Shown: positions 40,501 to 50,243 of the stretch, one piece after another | How positions within the stretch are numbered: the stretch's first letter is position 1 | Layout of the letters: every line of letters starts with the position of its first letter | Source of the DNA: Mesorhabditis belari | Lineage: Eukaryota; Nematoda; Chromadorea; Rhabditida; Rhabditidae | DNA length: 64,000 bases | Direction of reading: 5' to 3' | NCBI GenBank assembly: GCA_958450365.1 | Contig: CAUEEP010000735.1 | Location: 3,872,001 to 3,936,000, forward strand | Position numbers and translations under genes: made by a program | Notes under the pieces: generated by a model | Seen by the model: only the letters and a program-made list of their open reading frames with translations | Databases searched by the model: none | Told to the model about the DNA's origin: nothing

Positions 40501-43500
40501 TTCAAATAAACAAATAGAATTCAGATTACTGTAAAAAAAGAATAACTTTTCGAATCTAGAGATGATTATTGTACTCACATTTGGCGACTCGTCCCCATCA
40601 ACGTCGAAAACCGACCCATCCCCACTTTCTCCATTCTAAAATTGTTTACAAATTTGGCAAAATGTTTCTCAAACTCACGATCTCATCATCTAATCCATTT
40701 CTTTCTCTCAATCTCTGTTTTGGATGATTATCGACGAAATTTCTTCTTAAATTGTGATAATCTTTCCAAAAACCCAATCGTTTCATCCGCGCGATCACCC
40801 ATTTTTCGTAGAGAGCCGACAATTCGGGGAAACATTCCGAAGCGATTCGACCAATTTCTTTCACCATTTCGGGAGATCTGAAATTTGGCTTTGGCTTACT
40901 GTAACTGAGGCACACTTCAGAACTGCTTCTAGAGCTTCAGAACTGCTTCTAGAACTTCAGAACTGCTTCCAGCACTTTAGAACTGCTTTCAGAACTTCAG
41001 AACTGCTTCTAGAACTCCAGAACTGCTTCCAGAACCTTAGAACTGCTTTCAGAACCTTAGAACTGCTTCCAGAACTTCAGAACTGTTTCCAGAACTTCAG
41101 AACTGCTTCCAGAACTTTAGAACTGCTTTCAGAACCTTAGAACTGCTTCCAGAACTTCAGAACTGTTTCTAGAACTTCAGAACTGCTTCCAGAACCTTAG
41201 AACTGCTTTCAGAACTTCAGAACTGCTTCCAGAACTTTAGAACTGCTTCCAGAACTTTAGAACTGCTTCCAGAACCTTAGAACTGCCTCCAGAACCTTAG
41301 AACTGCTTCCAGAACTTCAGAACTGCTTCCAGAACTTTAGAACTGCTTCCAGAACTTTAGAACTGCTTCCAGAACTTTAGAACTGCTTCTAGTACTTCAT
41401 TACTTCAAACTTCAGAACTTTCAGTAACTTTATCTTACTTCTAAATGTTCTCTTTTTAAAACAAATAACTATAACAATTCTTAAAGCCCCTCAAAACTGA
41501 CTGTAAATCAATGGGTGTTCCCTGTCCATCGTGAGTGGCTTTCTGATGGTATTTGAGAGATTTAAGAGCTCGAAACTGAAAATTTCAAAGATATCTCTGA
41601 ATTGTGAATGAGAAAATTGGAAAGTGATTTCTAGAAACGCACCTCTGCTCCACATTCTGAGCATTTATAGTTCATTTGAGTCAAATGAGTGTTCACATGG
41701 ACGAGAGTGTTGTAAGGATTCGTTCCACAAGCGATTAAAGCATTGCATTTTTGAAACTAAAACATTTTTGAGTGCTTTAAGCCGTGCTTTGAGTGCTTTG
41801 AGCCGCAAAAATTTGACTCACTTCACATTTTAGATGAGTTTTTCTCGTGACTCGATAATGATTTTGTTGATTTCCTTTGTTTTCCCTTATTTGACGCATT
41901 TGATCACTTTCCACGAATTGTTTCGCAATATCGTTTAACATTTTTGACGTTGATGGAAGCATTAAATTAGAGTCATCAGTCTCTTCATCAATACTCTGAA
42001 TGTTAAGCTATTTTAAAGCTATTTTACAGCTATGCTTAAAGTTATTTTAAAGCTATTTTAAAGCTATGCTTAAAGCTATTTTCCAGCTATGCTTAAAGCT
42101 ATTTTAAAGCTATGCTTAAAGCCATCTCAAAAGCTATGCTTAAAGCTATTTTCCAGCTATTTTAAACCTATTTTAAACCTATTTTAAACCTATTTTAAAC
42201 CTATTTTAAACCTATTTTAAACCTATTTTAAACCTATTCTCCAGCTATGCTTAAAGTCTAGATGTTTTAGCATAAAATCTTTCCCACCGATCGCTTCCAA
42301 ATGTCCATTTCATCTGGATTTCCATTCGTTTCCTTTTCTTCAAAATTTTGAAAATTCTGTGTCTCATTCCGTGTCCATTCATCGATAAAATTCGACAAAT
42401 CTGGGAAAGCGGTTCCGTTCATCTCGGCAAAAGCACCGAATTCATCGATGGCTCTAAATTCGAATCAAAATCTAATAAACTCGATCAGAATTTGAATAAA
42501 ACTATTTGGTTATATCTGGTAGATGCATAAGAAATGCGTATTTCAACATTTTCATAAATTCCCAACGATAGAAAACTGATGTTATAAACTAGAATCGATG
42601 AATGTTATAAACTATTTGAAAGTTGTAAATCTCCTCTACAAAATAGGCTAAAACGGGTCTCAATTGATCGAAGCATTGAAGAGATTTCGAGGGCGATAAG
42701 CGAGTGACCAAAAAAGGGCAAAAAAAGGAATCGAGTCACTTTACGGGCAAGTTTAGTGTGTTCAAAATAGAGTTAGCTTCCCAAAATTGAAGATTTAAAC
42801 AAAAAGAAAGGATAACTATATATGAATTCATTAAAAATTGATCAATTGATCGAAGGATTGAAGAAAAATTGGAGGCCAATAAGCGAGTGACCAAAAAAGG
42901 GCACTTTTTGAAAACCCCACTTTCACAAGAGTTCGGCTTTGACTATCTAGTGGAAAATGCCTTAAAATATCAATAAAACCGCCCAAAATCATTCGAAATA
43001 ATTAAGAGTTTGGATCATTTCATGGGAAAACTTTGTTTTTACAGTAATTTTTCTTTTTTGTGAAAAAGCCAGTTTTTTTTGGGGATTTTGAGGATTTTGA
43101 ACTTACGCTCTATCTAAATTTCTGTAATTTCTGTAATTTCTGCATTTCCGTTAGACTTTTTTAATGAATTCATATCTAGCTATCCTTTCTTTTTGTTTAA
43201 ATCTTCAATTTTGGGAAGCTAACTCTATTTTGAGCACACTAAACTTGTCCCTAAAGTGACTCGATTCCTTTTTTTGCCCTTTTTTGGTCACTCGCTTATC
43301 GCCATCGAAATCTCTTCAATGCTTCGATCAATTGATCAGTTTTTAATGAATTGATATCTAGCTATCCTTTCTTTTTGTTTAAATCTTCAATTTAGGGAAG
43401 CTAACTCTATTTTGACCCCACTAAACTTGTCCCTAAAGTGACTCGATTCCTTTTTTTGGTCACTCGCTTATCGCCATCGAAATCTCTTCAATGCTTCGAT

Positions 43501-43998
43501 CGATTGAAACATGTTTTAGCCTATTTTGTAGAGGAGATTTACAACTTTCAAATAGTTTATAACATTCATCGATTCTAGTTTATAAAATCACGTTTCTATC
43601 GTTGGGAATTTATGAAAATGTTGAAATACGCATTTCTTATGCATGTACCTAATAGAACTGATCAATAAGCTTTTTTCATTGAAATTCTTGTCAACAACAT
43701 CATCCTTTTCCCCATTTACCTATCATCATTCGTCTCATCCCCGTTGATTTCGACAATCTCGTCCTCCATTTTCTTTTCGTTTATCTAAAAAAATGATTTA
43801 TTGATATCTAACTGTTCTGAGTATAATTTTACCTTTTCTAGACTTTCTCTACTTTCCAACAGCTCATCCAATGTCCTTTTTTCTTCTGTAATCTGTCGAA
43901 CTTGCTGAAAAGATAAATTTCTATATAGAAAAAGACTTAAAAATCCTTACATGACACCTAATGATCGCCTTTTGAAGAGCCTCTTTTTCTTTGTGCAT
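31550..43998 (-). CDS. Multi-zinc-finger protein with seven 'CFP' modules and coiled coils (paralogue A)
   Basis: I assembled 36 exons with consistent phases, about 1227 aa. The start is ATG 43998, 13 nt after a TTATAG spliced-leader-type acceptor; the stop is 31550-31552. The N-terminus is a charged coiled coil ([10 protein letters not shown]...). Then come seven C-F-P segments: exons 42288-42453 (variant A-F-P), 40679-40877, 38980-39121, 37833-37947, 36925-37036 (variant C-F-S), 35606-35711, 32571-32703. All but the first follow a pair of C2H2-like fingers, e.g. C-S-E-C-G-A-E-F-R...H-Q-K-A-T-H. Acidic Ser/Asp-rich exons separate the modules. F-I-K-Q-E-P (about 32430) fits a sumoylation site. 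The C-terminus is coiled coil (exons 31912-32034, 31690-31743, 31550-31609). One intron uses a GC donor (32569-32570). A nucleic-acid-binding nuclear role is inferred from the fingers only. Confidence 0.78.
33766..34125. repeat. 24-bp minisatellite grown inside the mariner transposase
   Basis: About 15 units of GAGATCTTCCTCATCCTCAT plus CCTG (L-P-H-P-H-P-G-D in frame). It begins where the transposase reads E-V-L-P-H-P, just before the S-P-D catalytic box. Long frames on both strands are artefacts. Confidence 0.92.
34335..34425 (-). pseudogene. Copy of a zinc-finger exon carried within the mariner
   Basis: About 85 bp matching paralogue A exon 36220-36307 plus its 5' splice site and adjoining intron (TAGAATTCTTTCACTTACAT onward). 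Differences are a 3-nt deletion and a substitution creating a stop within S-E-H-N. It lies between the transposase stop and the right inverted end. Confidence 0.75.
35140..35595. repeat. 11-bp intronic minisatellite (GTTCCTTTATA)n
   Basis: Tandem GTTCCTTTATA/GTTCCTTTAAA/GCTTCCTATTT-like units filling intron 35120-35605. Confidence 0.9.
35940..36200. repeat. Intronic minisatellite (TTTTTAATAGA)n
   Basis: Tandem TTTTTAATAGA / TTTTTATAGAT units in intron 35712-36219. Confidence 0.88.
36362..36552. repeat. 10-bp intronic minisatellite (TTTTCTTAGA)n
   Basis: Tandem TTTTCTTAGA / TTTCCTTAGA units in intron 36308-36572. A second short array of TTGAAATTGA lies at 36668-36755. Confidence 0.9.
37340..37495. 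repeat. Intronic minisatellite (GCTAGAGGATCAA-type)
   Basis: Tandem AAGCTAGAGTTAGCTAGAGG-type units in intron 37154-37569. Confidence 0.85.
38400..38672. repeat. 9-bp intronic minisatellite (CTAGAAGTC)n
   Basis: Tandem CTAGAAGTC / CTAGAATTC units in intron 38316-38692. Minus-strand Ser/Arg frames are artefacts. Confidence 0.9.
40125..40292. repeat. 11-bp intronic minisatellite (TTTTATCAGCT)n
   Basis: Tandem TTTTATCAGCT / TTCTATCAGCT units in intron 39981-40302. Confidence 0.92.
40905..41400. repeat. 20-bp intronic minisatellite
   Basis: About 25 copies of AACTGCTTCCAGAACTTCAG with CTT/TTA variants fill intron 40878-41501. Confidence 0.94.
42000..42260. repeat. Intronic minisatellites
   Basis: AAAGCTATGCTTAAAGCTAT-type units, then CCTATTTTAAA (11 bp) units, inside intron 41996-42287. 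Confidence 0.88.
42518..43649. mobile_element. Non-autonomous element with long inverted arms
   Basis: Ends GGTAGATGCATAAGAAATGC and the complement of GGTACATGCATAAGAAATGC. Homology continues inward for several hundred bp (for example AAGTTGTAAATCTCCTCTAC at about 42613 and its complement near 43540). The right arm carries a partial tandem duplication (about 43165-43330 versus 43350-43500). No coding capacity. It lies within intron 42454-43719 of paralogue A. Confidence 0.82.
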
Positions 43999-44018
43999 CG
44001 CTGGTGAGAGGCTATAAT
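43999..44018 (-). promoter_or_regulatory. Spliced-leader-type trans-splice acceptor for paralogue A
   Basis: On the minus strand AATTATAG lies 13 nt before ATG 43998 with no upstream exon that I can find. Comparable acceptors precede paralogue B (TTTTCTAG, 3 nt before ATG 57024) and the PARP gene (CCTTTTAG, 1 nt before ATG 61922). Confidence 0.5.
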
Positions 44019-46116
44019 TCGAGTGGATAAAGGAGTGGAGTGGAAAGGAAAAGAGATAGGAATCGTACACAGAGCACTTAAGAGGGATTAAGAGATGGGG
44101 AAAGGTAGAAGAGATATAGAGAACGGGGTAGAGAGGAGAGTTTTATGAGTATAGATGGAGAAAGGCTAAAGAGAAGTGCACAAGGCGAATGGTTTGATGG
44201 AAAAAAAAGAGAAAATTGGGTAGGGGACAGGGTTTTATGGGAGAGTATAGGGTCACGAGGCTAAGAAATGGAATGCAGTTGGAAATTATGGGTATAGAGG
44301 GTTTTAAGGGGGGAGGCTAGAGCAGAGAAAATATAATTGGATGAGAATCTAAAAGTAAAAGAGAGCTAGATGACAAGGAGGCAGATCAGAAGTTTGGTAC
44401 AGAAGTTCGGTTTAGCCTGGTACACAAAGGGCTATTCCAGGCTAGCTAAAATCAGGATTTGGCTCGGTTTTGGCTTTGGCTCGGCTTTGGCTCGACTTTG
44501 GCTTGGCTTTAGCTTGGCTTTGGCTCTGCTTTGGCTTGGCTTTGGTTTGGCTTTAGCTTGACTTTGGCTCGGCTTTGGCTTTGGCTTGGCTTTAGCTTGA
44601 CTTTGGCTTGACTTTAGCTTGGCTTTGGCTTTGGCTTTGGCTTGGGTTTGGCATATCCTGGCTAGCAATGATTTTGGCTGAAAAGTAGCCAGATTTGAGT
44701 CTGGTTTTGAGCTAAATCCAGGCCTTGGATTAGAACAACCATCATAACGACAGAAATTACGATTAGGACCCAGTGGACGGAGCTGAGGGGCAGCAAAGGA
44801 AAACTAGAGTAAACCATAGACGGTAATTACGGTATTTTACACGACTTGCTTGCAAAATCTATTAGAAAAGATCTAGAGGACAGGCATTCCCATATCTATA
44901 TCCTTTTTCCATATATCCTTTTCCCTACCCCACTCCAGAAGTATTCATATATGCAGAATCGATTTCTTTTCCCCATTTTCCCATAGACTCTCGGAATAAA
45001 TGTATAGCATTTTATAGCAAAAGGCTCGAGAATATATGGGAAAGGCATAGAAAAGCATAAAGAAAAAGAGAGGAGAGCTGAAATTAGCCCGATTTTCGCA
45101 GTGAAGTTAATTAGAAATAAGAAAGTGAGTAAGGAAAAGTGAAAAATGGAAGAAAAACGGATATTTTTGATGAAATAAGTTTTTAAAAAGGTGTTTAAAC
45201 AAGAAAATTTGTGTATTTATATGAAAAAATCTCTTGAAAATGGTAAAATGACTGAAATTCTCAGCTAAAAATAGTGAAAGACTCAATTTTCTTTAAGAAA
45301 AATCATTGTAAACTCGTTTTTTTTGTGAAATTTTTAAAAATTCTACATTTATTAGCACTTTTGAAATTTAAAAAACTTATATTGAAGTCTTTTATAAGCA
45401 ATTTTATAATCAAATATTATTTGAATCCCCTAGCAACCTGGAGATTATAGGTTTTAGTATAATGAGGCATTCAAAATCAAAAGAAAATAGCAATTAAAAA
45501 TCTTGAGGAAATATATCTATTGATATTTAGATATTTAGATATTTAGATATAAGATTAATTTAGGATATTATGAGAAAATGATTGCAATTTTGTGAATTTT
45601 CTTATCAATACTTGGTCATATCACTTTGCTGGAGGGCAGTATTGACCGAAATGAAATGGAGAGAGTATGGAGAGTGTATATGAGTGAAATGGAGAGAGTG
45701 TATACCTTTTTGAAGTCTAAATTTTAAGCGTTTTCTGATATCATTTGAGGGTTTTATGAGATGCTAGAGAGAAATTCGATCAATAAAAACGTTAAATGTA
45801 TGGGTTTTGATTGGTTTAATTTAATAGATTTTGTTTGTTTGTTTGTTTGTTTGTTTGTTTGTTTGTTTGTTTGTTTGTCTGTTACAAGTTTGTTACAAGA
45901 TTGTTATAAGTTTGTTACAAGTTTGTCCATTATAGATGTTTGATTACCTATTTTGATTTAGATAGGTTTGTTACAAGTTTGTTATGGGTTTGGTACAAGT
46001 TTGGTACAAGTTTGGTACAAGTTTGTACATTAATGCATAGATGTTTGCTAACCTAGTTTGCTTTGGATAAGTTTGTTACAAGTTTGTACATTAATTTATA
46101 GATTTTTGCTAACCTA
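44019..46116. other. Intergenic region
   Basis: Purine-rich DNA without recognisable genes. About 44455-44650 is a minisatellite of TTTGGCTTGGC-type units. About 45835-45880 is (GTTT)n. About 45880-46100 carries GTTACAAGTTT-type repeats, which resume beyond the transposon at about 47780-48020. I see no gene in 44700-45800. Confidence 0.7.
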
Positions 46117-47770
46117 CCGTAATAATTCTAATAGAAGACCATGGTCTTCTAATTTTCAACCCCTTCCCCAAAGGGTCTTCTATTAGAGACTGGTCTTCTG
46201 TTAGAGACTGGTCTTCTAATTTTCAACCCCCTTCCCAAAGGGTCTTCTATTAGAGACTGGTCTTGAATTTGTCAAAGCTTTAGAGAACGATTTTAGGAAG
46301 CAACCCTTTTTAAAAATCAGTCACATTGTATCATCACTTTATTCACTTAGTTAAAGCAACAATTAACAACAATAACAACAAATAATTATTAACATAAAAC
46401 ATAAAACAATTTGAAAGGAGCAAAAAAAAACCTCAATTTAATTTTCATTAATGTCATTGATTTCAATCGAGGCATCGCTTTCGTAATCCTTGTTTTCCTC
46501 CTCTTCGCCCAAATCAATTTCATCCAATAATTGAGCAACCATCTCATCATTTACCTCCAAATCGCTTCTGGATGACCGGATCAATTCGTTTCCGTGGGAA
46601 AAGAACAAAAGGCTTGCACTTGTAACCGTCGGAGCGCGCCGTAAGCATCACAGAAATTTTTGTCTTTTCATGTCCACTTGATCGAACTGAGACTTCATTT
46701 GCTCCTTTTTCATCAACACATTTTCCGCCAATTGGATCAAGGAAGACGACCGTTTCATCACAAGCGTAGATGTGTGTGTATTTGTTCTCCTTTTGCATCC
46801 GATTGAGATACATTACGAAATTGACCAACACATCAGCATATTCGTGGGGAGGCTTCTGACAGATTGACGTTGGAGTTCTCATTGAAAATCCATGACGCTT
46901 CATGAACTTTTGAAGCCATCCCAATGAACAATCGACTTTGATATCGTTTTGCTCACAAAAACGCTTTGCTTTTTCTTGGACCAAACGCCTCGAGACCTTG
47001 TTTTTCTTCTGTCGTTCGCTTCGGACCCATTCGGCAAGTTCCACGTCGAGTTGCGTATTTGTGAGGGTTCGGCCACCTCCTGTTAACCTCTTGTATGATT
47101 TCCCCATCTTTCGCAATCGTTTTTCTTGCGAAATCCATTCGCGAATCATCTTTCTGCTGACTTGAAACTTTGTGCTTGCAACATTCTTTGAGATCGTCTT
47201 TGCAAATTCAATTGTTTCTAACTTAAACTCGATCGAATATGCCTTCCGTTTGTTTCCATTCTTGAGCAGTTCCGCTTCGAGAGCCTCCAAAGCATTCTCC
47301 GAATCTTGATTCATCTCGTTTTCATTCTCCTTTTCTCGTTCCTTGAAGATTTCAAAGTCGTCTCCTTCATCTTTTCGAATATCTCGATACTCCTCCAGAG
47401 AATCCGTGCGAATTGGCAGTCGCTCAGCCATCAGCCCTGAGAATAAACACATTATTTATTTTAAGACAAGAAACAAGAATTACAAAAAACACTAGTAGGA
47501 AAGAAATAATAACTTTGCACAATGATTTTTACAAGAAAATCTGGGTGGTAGCGGGATACGGTAACATCGTGCATTTTAAGAGTTTGGGTCTTCTATCAGA
47601 GACTGGTCTTCTAATAGAGACTGGTCTTCTATTAGAGACTGGTCTTCTATTAGAGACTGGTCTTCTAATAGAGACTGGTCTTCTATTTTTCAACCTCCCT
47701 TCAAAAGGGTCTTCTATTGGAGACTGGTCTTCTAATAGAGACTGGTCTTCTATTAGAATTATTACGGTAG
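46117..47770 (-). mobile_element. pogo/Tigger-like DNA transposon
   Basis: Inverted ends of about 26 bp: TACCGTAATAATTCTAATAG at the left and its complement at the right. Inside each end are several copies of GTCTTCTATTAGAGACTG. One transposase frame lies between them on the minus strand. Matching GTTACAAGTTT repeats on both sides suggest it inserted into a pre-existing repeat array. Confidence 0.85.
46547..47452 (-). pseudogene. pogo/Tigger-like transposase lacking most of its catalytic core
   Basis: 301-residue frame; M-A-E-R-L-P-I at 47428 is a likely start. An N-terminal helix-turn-helix (K-R-K-A-Y-S-I-E-F-K-L-E-T-I-E-F-A) is followed by a CENP-B-type domain (L-A-E-W-V-R-S-E-R...S-L-G-W-L-Q-K-F-M-K-R-H-G). 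The DDE domain starts with A-C-D-E-T-V-V-F-L-D-P, where C-D-E-T holds the first catalytic Asp. The frame ends soon after F-V-L-F-P-R-K. The usual second and third catalytic regions are absent. An acidic tail typical of the family (D-E-I-D-L-G-E-E-E-E) follows in another frame at about 46440-46550. The gene looks internally deleted and inactive. Confidence 0.85.
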
Positions 47771-50243
47771 TTTGATTTAGATAGGTTTTTTACAAGTTTG
47801 TAACAAGTTATTACAAGTTTGTTAAAAGTTTGTTACAAGTTTGTACATTATAGATGTTTGCTAACCTAGTTTGATTTGGATAAGTTTGTTCTAAGTTTGT
47901 CGCAAGTTTGTTACAAGTTTGGTACAAGTTTGTACCTTAATGTATAGATGTTTGCTAACCTAGTTTGATTTGGATAAGTTTGTCGCAAGTTTGGTACAAG
48001 TTTGTTACAATTTTGTTACATTAATGTATAGATATTTACTAAGCTGTTTAAATAATATTAAATAATGACTTCATATTGCTTTTAGGAAGATTTTTCATAT
48101 AAAAAAGTCAACGAATCATGGAAAAGCGTTTTAAAAAGCTTATTTTTTGATAAAAGTTTTGATCTATCTGAGTTTAATCTTTTAAACACAAAATTAGGGT
48201 GAATTTAAAGAAGTTTTGTCAAAAAATTAAGCAGCTATCAAAAGAATTTTCTCGTGTAAAATAGAGAAAACGATTTGACTATAAAAAAGGCGATGAGTCA
48301 TGTTATTTTCCTGTTTTTTTCATCAATCCTTTCCATTATATAAACACTTTTTTTACAACGGATTTCTAGGGAAATACAAGATGATAAAGAAAAAAGGTAA
48401 AGAAACATAAAAAACCATAAAAAAGCATCAAAAACGGTGAAAATGTTAGCTAAATTTCAAGAAGATACGAAATAATATTGGAATATTGAAAATGAATCGA
48501 AATAATTAATAAAAATAAAGAGAAATACAATTAATTAACAGAATAAACATGAACTTATATGATAAAAAGCAGATTTAAAGCGGATAATCGAAAATTAATT
48601 GAGTCCGATTAATTGAATTCTCGTCAATTCAAAGGAATTCTGTATTTGGATTTATATTTGTTAAGAATATGTTGAAAACTCTACAACTAAAAAAACCAAG
48701 CAAAGAAAAATGAAATAGTTTTACGAAAAATTGATTAAATCAAGGCAAACATCAAAGTTACTTTAAGAAAAGGCATAAAATTCAACCGATCAAGTTAGAA
48801 ATTGTGCCGAATATTCGACACCAAATTCATTCTAAATCTAATCATCTAAAGGGAGTGGGACAAATGCGACCTTTTTTTGCGCACCCGGACATTTGCGCAC
48901 CTTTTTTTCCGCACCTTGCCCATTAGCGCACCTTTTTTCGCGTTTTAAAAAAGCTCTAAAAAGCTAAAAGTTCTAAAAAGCTAATATTAACCAATTTCTA
49001 TTCCAAAAGTTGTTTTTCTAGGTAATTTTAGGGCGTAGAATCGAAATTTTGGCATATCAGAGCTTGTGGAAACAAACGGACGGAGTTATACAAAGAGAAA
49101 ACACAATTTTCTTTATGTACAATTTTCTGTAATTTGATCTAGCCGTTTTGTCTTTCAAATTGGTTCCACGCGCTCTGTTATGTCAAAATTTCGATTCTAC
49201 GCCCGAATTCGACAAGCGACAAGCGACTTTGAATTCGACAAGCGTTAAGTTGCGTAGTTTTTGCCTTTTAGCCCAAATTTGACGTGTCAGCGAGGTGTGA
49301 TTTGTCGAAATTCGGAATCTACGCATATGATTCCCTTCTATGAAAACGTTTTTGAAGCTCTACGACCTTTCCTAAGGCCTTTTCCAGCAAAGAAAAGGTG
49401 CGCAAATGCCCAGGTGCGCAAATGTCCAAGCGCGCAAATGTCCAAGCGCGCAAATGTCCAGGCGCACACATTTCCAGGTGCGCAAATATCCAGGTGCGCA
49501 AAAAAAGATCGCATTTGTCCCACCGCCAAATGATACTCTAATAGAAGCCCTTATTAGTCGCGCATCGCTTAGTCTAAGTTTCCTCTTCAAACAAACGCTC
49601 ATATCTCTCTACCAGTACCTTTGTTTTTACGCGCTTAGATATCAAATTAAAGTAGAGAAAATGGGTAATATTTTAAGATATAACACATATTTCTAGCATT
49701 AACCAGCGTCAAGAAAATGATGATTGAAAAGTAGCAAAAAGAAGTCGATTTTTCATCATTTTTCAATCATTTTGTTCTAAATTTGACTCCAATCCGGTGT
49801 CACCAAGTAATCCAAGCGCTTCTAAAATAGCATAAAAACTGTTTTGCTTTATTTTATAGCTTTAGTATACTAAAATATTTCAAAAATTTAACTGCTATCA
49901 CAATGTTAAAAAATTAGCCCAAAAATTTAAGCTAAAACTAGAAATTTTACTTGCATACCTTGAAAAACTGAAAATATCTGCTTGAAAAACGTTTTCCACA
50001 AATTTATTAAACCACAAAATTGATTCATAGAAAGAAAATACACTGAATAGATAAATTAGCTGCAGAAATTCGTCTTAAATCTCATTAAATTTTTTTTTAA
50101 TTCTTTGCAAAGGGAAAAGCTCAGTGAATTTAAAGATTGAAGTAGGTAAAGTAATGATAATTTCATGAAAAAAACCCAATTAAAAGAAGTAAATAGGCAG
50201 TGATTATGATGAAAATTGAAATTTGATTGTTTTTTTTTTGAAA
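47771..50243. other. Intergenic region with a palindromic element
   Basis: GTTACAAGTTT repeats up to about 48020, then AT-rich DNA with nothing recognised to 48850. The element at 48855-49523 follows, then AT-rich DNA to the end of paralogue B. Confidence 0.6.
48855..49523. mobile_element. Palindromic non-autonomous element
   Basis: Ends GTGGGACAAATGCGACCTTT and the complement of GTGGGACAAATGCGATCTTT. Nested inside are copies of GTGCGCAAATGTCCA and an inverted pair around GGGCGTAGAATCGAAATTTT. Frames reported here are mutually overlapping artefacts of the repeat. Confidence 0.75.

Noticed and set aside
49261..49696. Overlapping frames with Ala/Gln/Cys repeats
   Set aside because: Translations of GTGCGCAAATGTCCA repeats inside the palindromic element.
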